A DNA stretch of 19,940 bases from Cylindrobasidium torrendii FP15055 ss-10 (lineage: Eukaryota > Basidiomycota > Agaricomycetes > Agaricales > Physalacriaceae): NCBI GenBank assembly GCA_000934385.1, contig KN880794.1, positions 1 through 19,940 on the forward strand, in the 5' to 3' direction. How positions within the stretch are numbered: position 1 is the first letter of the stretch; each line of letters starts with the position of its first letter. Under the pieces are notes generated by a model. That model made no database searches. It worked only from the letters and a program-made list of their open reading frames with translations, and was not told where the DNA came from. This document shows, in pieces, positions 1-8,048 of the stretch. The translations under genes and the position numbers were made by a program.

Positions 1-290
1 AACTTAGAGTAACCTGCAAGGTGACTTACTAGTAACTCTAGTTACCCTGAGAATGACTTGTGGTAAACTTTAATAGAACTCTGTACCACCTTGGTGGTAA
101 GGTTATTCTAATCTTAAAACTCTGGTTGACTCTAGTCAAACTTTGATAAACTTGGGCCACCGTTGGTTGACTTGTGGCTGACTATAGTTTATGGTTCCAA
201 TAGACCTTTCCCTGGAGGGAAAAACCAGGGTTAACTTAGGTTAACACAAGTCAACTTATTCATCTAAAGTTAACTTAGGCCTAGTAGCTG
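1..290. repeat. Palindrome-dense degenerate repeat
   Basis: This stretch is packed with short inverted repeats. Four have arms separated by exactly 2 nt: GTAACT-CT-AGTTAC (32-45), TACCACC-TT-GGTGGTA (84-99), TTGACT-CT-AGTCAA (126-139) and TTTCCCT-GG-AGGGAAA (207-222). Uninterrupted palindromes include TTACTAGTAA (26-35), ACTATAGT (181-188), AAGTTAACTT (267-276) and TAGGCCTA (276-283). Direct repeats are also present: TGACTTGTGG at 54-63 and 168-177, and GTTAACTTAGG at 230-240 and 269-279. The base composition differs from the neighbouring coding DNA. The left boundary lies outside the window. I cannot name a family; it could be a degraded satellite or the edge of a mobile element. Confidence 0.6.
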
Positions 291-1934
291 ATTGCAGATG
301 ATGAAGCACGGCCAGTCCTTCATGAGCAGGTCGAGCTGCTGCAACTTGGACCTGTTGAGTGATGCGCCTGCTACGACATTCCACCTCTGCTTGATGAACT
401 CAGCCAGAGATTCGTCGAGGCAGTAGTGCATGTCCCTAGACATCGAGAAGCGCGATTCGAAGTTATGCTCGCAAGTGATCTTGAGGGTCTGTACCATCGG
501 CGCGACGGAGTCCAAGCGGGATTTGTCGGGGTCCAACCTCTTCATCGCTAATGCAATAGGGTCCAGGGTCACCTCCAGGTCGGTGACCATTTCAAGCGCC
601 TTTGAGCAGTCCGGTTCATATACACTGGCGAAAGGCGTCGTAACCCGCGTGAGGTTAGTCGAGGAACGCTTCAAAAAGTTCAGCGTCACTGGCTGAGCGA
701 GTACGAGTTTGGAGGTAGTGAAGTCGCGCAGCTCGGGGCATCTGATATGCTGGAGTAGACACGGTGCGTCGATGGATATCTCGTGTAGTTTTTTGAGGTC
801 ATAAACTGGTTTTGAAGGGCGCGCGTTGGTGTCGAAATGGATGATGCCTGGGACCGACAGTGTCCTCAGGTTGGGAAGTCTGGATACAAGGTAGCCAAAG
901 TCTTGCGGGTGACACTTTTGATAAGACTGTGGTAGGGTGATAGAGAGAGAGGTGATTTGTAGAAGAGGAAGGGGAACCGCGAAGAGGAGGGCCTCGATAC
1001 GAAAGAGGTCCGCGGTCGTGAGCACCAGCTCCCGAAGGTTCGGCGCGTCTTGGAAGTCCATTAGGCGTTGGGAAAACTTGTTGCGAATGACATGCGGCCA
1101 CGCGTTGAGTTCCAAGGTCTTTAACTTGGGCCAATTGGTATACTTCTTCAAGGCGATGAGCTGAGGCTTGCAGGGAAACTGAAGGACAGCATGTACGCGC
1201 TCGACGCGGTGGACGTTGCTCAGAACCTGGTCGTGGTACCAGTCGGGACAGGCAGACCAGAGGGTGATATCGAGCGGGGCGGTCTTGGAGTATTTGAACG
1301 CATTCTTGGTGATCAAAGCCTTCTTCTGCTCGCTCTCGGTGACCTCGGTGGACGAAGGGTCGGCGCTGGCCTTGGCCTTGGGCTCGCGCACACGGTACTC
1401 GGCGTTGAACCCATTCCAGAGCCGCGAGGTGCCGACCGTCACGCCGTGCCATCGCTTACAGACGGTGGCTAGAGTCCTGGGCCCGAAAGAGGACCCTGCC
1501 TGCAGAGTCGACCAAGTGTAGTCCGGCGGGAAGAGTTCAAATGGGCGTGTGAACGAGTACTCAAAGATGCGACCTAGTACTTCCATTGGTAACTTGTGAA
1601 TAGGCGGGTTGATTGTGAGATGGGTGTCCATGATCGTCTCGAGGCGTTCGAGCTCTCGCTCGGCGCGCACGACGGTCTCCCGCAAACGCCTGACGAGCTT
1701 GCGGTTCCACTCGATATCTGTGCGGACTTCCTCCATGAACGCGCTGAAGGTGTCATTCATGGTAGAGTCTTCCGCCTTTATCTGTTGGCCCGCGGCAATG
1801 AGGGCGTCAAACGGCGAGTGCAGTGGAGGCGCAAGTCGCCCATGGCCACAATTCTGGCAGAACGCCGTGTTCGAAGCTGCAAAGGATGAGCGATATATGA
1901 ACGCGTTGTTCGAGAGTCACATACCAGACGACAT
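270..1934 (-). CDS. F-box protein with N-terminal CxxC motif
   Basis: Exons (minus strand) are 1925-1934 and 270-1876, with one 48-nt intron (1877-1924, GTATGT...TTTGCAG), giving 538 aa. The 10-nt first exon (ATG TCG TCT G) restores a reading frame that starts 42 codons before the first ATG of the long exon (1760). The extra N-terminus carries FCQNCG (C10, C13) and a proline-rich SPF segment. A heptad-like coiled coil follows (about residues 47-88), then an F-box (about 93-165: HKLPMEVLGRIFEYSF ... TLATVCKRWHGV) and a leucine-rich C-terminal region. F-box proteins recruit substrates to SCF (Skp1-Cullin) ubiquitin ligases; the substrate here is unknown. CxxC-coiled coil-F-box is, from memory, a common layout in Agaricomycete F-box expansions. 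The last residues and the stop codon lie inside the palindromic repeat, so the natural C-terminus may have been altered. Confidence 0.85.
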
Positions 1935-2495
1935 GATGGTTGAAACCAAACTCACAAACAAAAACAATACTCGCGTTGTAAACTTCCTTTTGTGTTCAAT
2001 GTCTTACCTAAGCCCTTCTTTTGTCATTCTCTGATATCTCGGGCCGCGAGTCCCGGGTTGATCCAACTCAAGCAGATCGTTCAAGAAGGCCAACCCTCCG
2101 GAATTCGGAGTGTACCAAACTCGATGGCCCATCTTGCAGTGGTCGCGTACGGCAACACATCGCCTTTTTCCAGACTATTCATTTCATCTTGCGTCGAGTC
2201 CTGTATACAGTAATGGGAGCAACCTGAGGTGCTTACGACGGGACGTTGGTACATCAAAGAAAACAAAGTCGAGTCTTGTAACCGTGTGACATGAAGAACA
2301 CATCTTCGCGTTGACATTTCTTGTAAGTAGGGTACTAGAACAGGAGGAAAACGTTTGCTGTTTCCTCCCAACCTGCCGTACACTGAGAAACATTACATAC
2401 ACATAGATATCATAAGGGTACAACAACAACACAATAACGAACACACTAACTTGTACACTTCTCTATATTCTATTTTCACGCTCGAAAGTCAGGTG
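1935..2495. other. Intergenic, F-box upstream / ADE4 downstream
   Basis: This is about 560 bp between two minus-strand genes. It should hold the promoter and 5' UTR of the F-box gene and the 3' UTR of ADE4. Open frames here are short, mostly lack ATG and overlap on both strands with no recognisable motif. No clear TATA box, tRNA or repeat was seen. Confidence 0.5.
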
Positions 2496-4397
2496 TTACC
2501 GGACCCATTGGTTGTGCAAGCCAACGGTATCGCCACCATTCGTAGGTGCTGAAGCAGCGACAACAGAGGACGAGCGTTCGGTAGGATTGTGTACCCCGTT
2601 GAGCTTGGCTTTCGCGCGGACGTTGTCGGCGCGTGTATTCTCGAGAGCAGCCAGGTAGTGTTCGTCCACGCCTCCAGTTACATAGTGACCGGTAAAAACA
2701 GAGCAATCGAAGTTGGTGATACTGGGGTTGAGCTGTCGAACGGATGATTCAAGATCTTCGAGGGTTTGATAAATGACAAGGTCAGCGCCAATAGCCTTGG
2801 CAATCCCTTCGTTGTCACGTCCGTTCGCTACTAGTTCCTTTGGTGAAGGCATATCGATGCCATAGACGTTTGGATAGCGAATAGGTGGTGCACAACTCGC
2901 GACGATGACTTTTTTGGCGCCGACGTCTTTAGCCATTTGGATGATCTCTTTGGACGTTGTGCCCCGTACGATAGAGTCTCAAAAACAATGAGGGATTGGT
3001 AGGTAAAGAGAATGGACACACACCATCCACCAACAGTACATTCTTGCCCGCAAACTCCAATGCCATGGCGTTCAGCTTGCGTCGCACGTTTTGCCTGCGC
3101 ATTTGCTGTCCAGGCATGATGAACGTCCGACCTACATAACGGTTCTTGATAAAACCCTCGCGATACGGCAGACCGAGTTTCTGCGCCAAGTTCAGAGCCG
3201 CAACTCGGGATGTATCTGGGACCTGTACGCAGAGTCAGCCAGACATCTTTGCCCATCTAAGCGAAATATGCTTCACAGGTATCACAACGTCAACATCAAT
3301 ATTTTTCTCGGTCAGAACGCGCTTGACTTCGTCCGCAAGGGTGTCGCCCATAGCCATACGGCTACGGTAGACACTGATACCGTCGAGTACAGAGTCCGGG
3401 CGCGCGAAGTAGACATATTCGAAAATGTCTGGGGCAAATACAGCGGGTGCCGCGACCTGGCGTCGGGAGACATTGCCCCGAGTGATGATGACGGCTTCAC
3501 CTGAAAAAACCGCAAGGTTAGACGCAGCTCCGAATTGTAGGTAGGTTACACACCTGGGTTGACGTCCTGCCATTCCGAGAAGTTGGCTGCATCGGCGACG
3601 ACGCTCTCGCTGGCGAACAAATAATCCTTTCCTGATGCGGTGGCCGACTTCCGGGACGCCAATCCCAACGGGCGGATGCCATTGGGGTCACGGAAAGCGA
3701 TGATCCCAAAGCCAGCTAGCATCGCGACACATGCATACGCTCCCTTGGCCTGCTTCATGAGATCGCGGATGGCGTTGAAGATATCCTCCTCGTTGATACG
3801 AAACTTGCCGGTTTGCTGTAAGTTGTTCGCGAAGATGTTGAGCAACAGCTCAGAGTCCGACGAGGTGTTGATGTGACGATGGGCTTCGGCGTCCAGGAAG
3901 TGGAGAAGGGACGCAGTGTTGATGAGGTTGCCGTTCTGAAATTCAATATGAGGCGGGGCGCAAGCAAGATGTTGCGGCGCGTACGTGAGCAAAGACGATG
4001 CCGTACGGCGAGTTGACATAGAAGGGCTGAGCCTCAGCGTGGTTGAAGCTGCCAGCCGTAGGGTAGCGCACTGAGAGGTCATGTCAAAGCTAGTCCAATC
4101 TAATTTGATGGTGCGTTACCATGTCCAACACCCATTCCGCCAATGAGACGTGCAACTGCCTGCTCGTCGAAGACGTCGCGAACCATGCCATTGGCTTTGC
4201 ATTGGAAGAACTGGCCTCTGGGTCCACAGGTTACGATACCGCAGGCATCCTGACCTCGATGTTGAAGCAACGAGAGCCCTTCGGCAATTTCTGGGGCCGA
4301 ATCGACGTTGGGGTCATGTAACAAGAGACCTAGTATCCCACACACTGATCAATCAATCAGAGTTGCTCTTGAAGCACATATTACTTTGTGACTTACT
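2496..4397 (-). CDS. ADE4: Amidophosphoribosyltransferase (glutamine PRPP amidotransferase)
   Basis: First committed step of de novo purine synthesis: PRPP plus glutamine gives 5-phosphoribosylamine; cytosolic. Exons (minus strand): 4397 (one base), 4120-4344, 3985-4070, 3554-3935, 3277-3500, 3024-3222 and 2496-2977; introns are 46-54 nt, all phases close, 532 aa, normal for the family. The N-terminal Ntn-hydrolase glutaminase begins MCGILGLL with the nucleophile Cys2, followed by [29 protein letters not shown] and HNGNLINT. The C-terminal phosphoribosyltransferase domain has the PRPP-binding loop [15 protein letters not shown] (about 369-383) and [14 protein letters not shown]. Cys2 must follow the initiator Met, yet the genome reads GTG before the TGT codon. 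A consensus intron (GTAAGT...GATCAG, 4345-4396) joins A4397 to TG to make ATG with A at -3. Recognition is very secure; the split start is strongly supported but needs cDNA. Confidence 0.95.
4345..4396 (-). other. Intron splitting the ADE4 start codon
   Basis: A 52-nt intron with donor GTAAGT, a CTGAT branch-like element and acceptor GATTGATCAG. Splicing joins ...CTTCACTA to TGTGTGGGATA, creating ATG TGT GGG. No in-frame ATG precedes the Cys codon in genomic DNA. The closest ATG inside the intron opens a frame of only a few codons, so unspliced mRNA should not give enzyme. Confidence 0.85.
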
Positions 4398-4673
4398 AGT
4401 GAAGCAAACAATGAAGATGGCGGTATGAAGCAAACGACATTTTTTCAGCCACTTTCGGACGACGCTCAATCAATCGATCGGAGTCGTAGCTTTAATCCGG
4501 ATTCCGGACCTCTATGGAATTTGGCCGAGGACGGTCCGCTCGGCCGACTATCGTTCAGTCGAGTGGCGTGCATTGACTGAGATGTGATAGTTAAATAGGA
4601 TATCATAAGTACAAAATACAGTGGCACTATAAAGTAGGCAGAGAAAGAGAGAGGCGGAAAATGAATACAACTT
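4398..4673 (-). promoter_or_regulatory. ADE4 promoter / WOPR gene 3' region
   Basis: A compact 276-bp gap between two minus-strand genes. It must carry the ADE4 promoter and 5' UTR and the 3' end of the WOPR transcript. No strong TATA box was seen (only a TATTTAA-like stretch near 4590). An ATG at 4438-4440, 44 nt before the exon-1 junction, is out of frame with ADE4 and would make an overlapping upstream ORF if transcription starts above it. Confidence 0.4.
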
Positions 4674-5690
4674 TTAGGAGACATGCTTTGAATTTAGGAT
4701 GTGTATAACCCGTTGGTCCTCCCGCATGCGTCCTTGATAGCTGCATTGAGGCCGTGGGAGTGTCAAGCCGCCAAAGCCGCCGACTGCGGTCATCAGTGGC
4801 GGTAATGTTGCGCACACAGAGGACGGCGACGACCCAGGAGACGGCGTTGAAGAATCGTAGGCGCTGCCCTTCTTGGACTTGCTATTGCGATAGATACCTG
4901 ATGGTACTATAATTGTGCTGAGAAGGGATTCGGAGTCTGAGATGGTTGGTATGTGTGGGAGGTCGGCGTAACTGAAGTAGGCCGTTACGTGCCACTTGCA
5001 CTGTGCTGAGGTGGGCGAGAGCTGCACGTATGCGCTATAGCTTTGCTTGACCAGCCCGTTGTGCGCTCCGCCACTACGGTCTTGATGTAGTAAAGCGGAC
5101 GACGAGGGTGTGGACCGGGTCGCACCCTCTACGAAGCGATACGCTGTGGCTCTAACGGTGTGATCAGCTCGGAATCTGTCGCGTTTAAACGTCGAAGCTG
5201 CCTACCTTGGAGTGTCGGATGATTTAGAATGTCCAGAAGTCATTTTCTCGTCGTAGAACAAGTATGGCTAGAGAGATAGTGATGAGATGTTTGCCGTGGA
5301 ATCAAAATTAGAGCTGCTCACCTCGCGCATCCGCGATTGACCCCACAAACGGCCGTCTGAAGGTGGGGCGTCGGTTAAAACGATCAAAACCATAGCTGCT
5401 TCATCTTACCCGTCCAGCGCTTCAGCCCGGACTCGTCGTCGCGCTCTTCCCAGACGAAGACTGAGCCAGAACGAATGTACGCTGCGCGCTCTGCCTCGTT
5501 CAGCCGACGCGTTATAGGTTGCAGGAAGCCTTGTCGTACTGCCTCAAACAGAGTGTGGGCATCGCGTGCTATAAATCCAATAAGCTCGAATTCTTGTGAC
5601 TGGTGAGGGAAAAAAAGTACCATCTCGTAGATGTAGACGGGGATGGGTCGGTCCTTGACGTACAGAAGGTGCAGAAGAATGGTGGTGCAT
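4674..5690 (-). CDS. WOPR-domain (Gti1/Pac2 family) transcription regulator
   Basis: Exons (minus strand) are 5664-5690, 5410-5599, 5322-5356, 5206-5267 and 4674-5151; introns are 53-64 nt, all phases close, 263 aa. The first WOPR half (about residues 14-93) reads ELIGFIARDAHTLFEAVRQG, TRRLNEAER, IRSGSVFVWEER, KRWTDGRLWGQSRMRE and YLFYDEK. The second half (about 135-175) reads GLVKQSYSAYV ... KWHVTAYFSYADLPHIP. These match the two halves of the fungal WOPR fold, which binds DNA and controls morphology, virulence or nutritional switches in other fungi (Wor1, Ryp1, Pac2). The region between the halves is short and Ser/His-rich; the C-terminus is Ser/Pro/Gly-rich and ends EDQRVIHILNSKHVS. Start choice: the ATG at 5690 uses a strong donor (GTACGT) and a pyrimidine-rich acceptor (TTTTTTTCCCTCACCAG). 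An unspliced start at the ATG at 5791 is less likely. Confidence 0.88.
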
Positions 5691-5767
5691 TGAATAATGT
5701 CGGTGAGATGTGGTGGGAGAGTTGTGGTGCGGGAACTGTGAAGACTCCCATCCCGATATGCACTGTA

Positions 5768-5775
5768 CTTATATA
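5768..5775 (-). promoter_or_regulatory. TATA box of WOPR gene
   Basis: TATATAAG on the minus strand, about 78 bp upstream of the proposed ATG at 5690, a plausible fungal TATA position. It also favours the 5690 start over the ATG at 5791, which would lie upstream of it. Confidence 0.5.
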
Positions 5776-5871
5776 CCTTTCGTATCTCCATGGTGATTAT
5801 GAGGCTTGAATCAAAACAGTATAAAATCGCGTCTCAAAAAGTAGCACCGGAGAGTAGGTAAAATCACTGCG

Positions 5872-5889
5872 GGGAAGTGGCCACTTCCC
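5872..5889. repeat. 18-bp perfect palindrome
   Basis: GGGAAGTGGCCACTTCCC is identical to its reverse complement with no spacer. It lies about 180 bp upstream of the WOPR ATG and 470 bp upstream of the Elongin A ATG. It fits a binding site for a dimeric regulator, but no factor can be named. Confidence 0.6.
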
Positions 5890-6360
5890 GTGTGGTCATG
5901 CATGTGCGAGAGGCGCAACTCGTGCACTTGTCAAGAATGACTGCTTAGATGGCAAATGTAGTCGATCCTAAAACACCAGTATGTTAGCCTAGGTTAGCCT
6001 TCATCAAAGTAAACGTGATTGGGGTCTCGTCGAAGACATTTGAATCGCGCCCGAAGTTTTAACATTAGAGCGAGGACATCTGGGGTTCAGCCCATTGTGA
6101 GTAGCGCAAAATGGCGCTGAGTTATCAGCGGCCTCATAGACGATACTATGTAGTTCTGAATCTTAGTATACTTCGAGACCGAGAGCTTCCAAGGCCATTG
6201 GTTCGAGAAAGACATTCGCCGGCCCCCGTGAATGAAGAATGCCATTCCCGGCCAGAATCCGGGGCTACTTCCGATCAGCACAACGTGGCTACTATTGTCT
6301 TGTTCTCGCTGTCATCGCCGGCCTGCTCTCAGTTTTTCCAGCTCCCTACAGGATTTTTGC

Positions 6361-7617
6361 ATGATGGATCGGAGCCGACGCAATTGTGCGGTCCCCACAT
6401 TGGTTTCCTACGCTCAGAGAGGTCTGTCCGCTCGGTTTAGTTCTGACGAGAGCCAGCGATGCTGATTGTAGCACCTCTCTAGCTGCTGTAAAGCATTTAG
6501 ACTGTGGGAGACTTATTGCCTGCATCTCTACGGAACTCTCATACCAGATATGTACAGTCATCGACAGTTTTGGAGAAGACCTGGGAGGCCGGGTCGATCT
6601 CCTAGCCCCCATCTTAGCACACGGCACTGCAGAGCAGCTCTTTCGCCTCGAAAGACAAACCCCGGTGCGCTCGTCATTCAACGTCGAATCTGGGGTCATA
6701 ACTCATATACCGGATCCTGCCTTGTATAGGCGCTGGCAGCATTGACTCAAGGTACCATACTTCTCTTACGGTCTTGGGATAAGCCTCATTTCGTCCGCCG
6801 ATAGAAATGTGGAAGGCTCTCTGCCAGAAGGAAGATGTTGTCGACTTTCTCAAAATTGATAGCGGGGAGGAGCTAGAGCCTGAATGCTGGAAGAATCACT
6901 TCTTCGTATGGGCACTGTTGCATCGTTGACTGCTTCATCTGACAGACCCCCAACAGGTACTCAAGGAGCGCGCAAGACAGAAGCTAGAAAACGTGCGAGT
7001 CCAAATACAAGCTCGCAGACAGGGCCTAGAAAAAGAGAAGAAGGACCATCAAATCAAAGTTAGCGATAGACTAATGGCGATACCTGACAAAAAGTCAGGC
7101 TGGGGTGGATGTACGTTGGCCATTGCCTCCATTTCCCCCCGTGCTCAATGCCCATTCAGTCGCCCCCGCGCCGAAGACCTTGATGCAGCAAACAAGGCGA
7201 AAGGCTACTGCCATGCAGCGCGCAACGTTCAACCCTCCGAGACACACCATTCACAACCGCGTTCTTGCCCCATCCACTGTAACTGCTATTTTCCCTGCAC
7301 CTCCTCTCAATGTCCATGGTCAGCGACCTATTGTAAGGGCTCCCGCAGCACGACCGCAACCCCATTCATCAACATCAACATCCTCGTCAACGTCAACATC
7401 ACCTCCCCCAGATCGAGTACAGGCTGCCCCTCTAGCACCTGCAGCCAGTAACAAACGCCCAATCGAACTTTCTTCTGCGCACATCGAGAAGCTTATGTCT
7501 GGCTCGGCTGGGCAACTTGTATCCGAGTCTCCTCGACCAGCAAAGCGCATCAAAAAGGACCCTATGGCTGCACTCTTTCTGCCCAAGGGCCGTTCGCGTG
7601 TGGGTGCGCAACGTTGA
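6361..7617 (+). CDS. ELA1: Elongin-A-like protein (Elongin C-binding, RNA polymerase II associated)
   Basis: Exons are 6361-6421, 6483-6503, 6558-6664, 6730-6751, 6805-6905, 6957-7110 and 7160-7617; six introns of 49-65 nt, all phases close, 307 aa. The N-terminal Elongin-A domain (about residues 10-130) reads VPTLVSYAQRAAVKHLDFID, VDLLAPILAHGTAEQLFRLE, QEMWKALCQKEDVVDF and ECWKNHFFVLKERARQKLE. A charged helix follows, then a conserved block APAPKTLMQQTRRKA. The tail is Ser/Thr/Pro-rich with basic segments (PAKRIKKDP). In yeasts and animals Elongin A pairs with Elongin C; it stimulates elongation and, with a cullin, ubiquitylates stalled Rpb1. The gene has two very small exons (21 and 22 nt). 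ATG 6361 is followed by ATG 6364; either could be used. Donor 1 is weak (GTCTGT), but it gives a gapless match to the remembered family pattern. Confidence 0.85.
7367..7402 (+). repeat. TCAACA-type imperfect tandem repeat in Elongin A tail
   Basis: An imperfect hexamer repeat (TCAACA with TCGTCA and TCAACG variants) encoding a Ser/Thr run in the last exon. It is probably a length-variable, disordered segment. Confidence 0.6.
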
Positions 7618-8048
7618 TAATCTCTGTCTGCCGTCACCTAAGTACCGTTTGCATCTTTCTCTATCCAGTAATTTAGCTGTCCGATCGCCACTGTTCAAGG
7701 ATATCGCTGTATCACCCTCTGGTCTATCATGTCTATGGAATCGGGCATACGATGTTTTCTCCACCGGTCTATGTACATGTAACTCACAATTGTGTACAAA
7801 CGTCTTCCATGAAGAGCGCCGTGAAGAAAATGCTTGCTTTTCTCGAACACATATACATGTATGTCCTGCGGTGTTCTCATGGTGTGAATCGGACGAATGC
7901 GGGCAAGGGTACGTGGGAGGTCTAGGAAGGCGGAAGGTTTGGGGTGGTGATACATACAAAGCAAGTATCCAATGAGCTTTCGGAATATTAAGTGGTGGCA
8001 TCAGTATACATGTACAGTCCGAGTGAATCTATAGCGTAGACGAATGTG
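7618..8048. other. Convergent 3' intergenic region with three TACATGTA sites
   Basis: About 430 bp between the stop codons of Elongin A (+) and the WDR26-like gene (-). It should carry both 3' UTRs. The 8-bp palindrome TACATGTA occurs at 7774-7781, 7854-7861 and 8007-8014, placing UGUA cores on transcripts of either strand. UGUA is the core of PUF-protein and cleavage factor I recognition. Open frames here lack recognisable motifs. Confidence 0.5.

Larger units (their letters stand above)
5691..6360. promoter_or_regulatory. Divergent promoter region, WOPR gene / Elongin A
   Basis: About 670 bp between two genes transcribed away from each other. It contains the WOPR TATA box, a TATAAAA on the plus strand at 5820-5826 and an 18-bp perfect palindrome at 5872-5889. 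A pyrimidine tract ending CTCCCTACAG just before the Elongin A ATG could be the end of a 5' UTR intron. An open frame from the ATG at 6111 overlaps Elongin exon 1 in another frame and has no recognisable motif. Confidence 0.5.

Noticed and set aside
799..1452. 217-codon minus-strand frame inside the F-box gene
   Set aside because: Alternate-frame shadow of the F-box coding exon; Arg/Pro-rich with no domain.
4343..4345. GTG as the ADE4 start codon
   Set aside because: The frame opens with GTG directly before the Cys codon, but nuclear fungal genes do not normally start at GTG and a consensus intron that creates ATG ends exactly there.
4388..4400. 13-bp match GTGACTTACTAGT shared with 21-33 in the left repeat
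   Set aside because: A few 13-bp coincidences are expected between all positions of the window, and here the sequence is constrained by the ADE4 splice donor.
7111..7159. Apparent frameshift in Elongin A after KKSGWGG
   Set aside because: Explained by a 49-nt intron (GTACGT...CCCATTCAG) that continues into FAPAPKTLMQQ.
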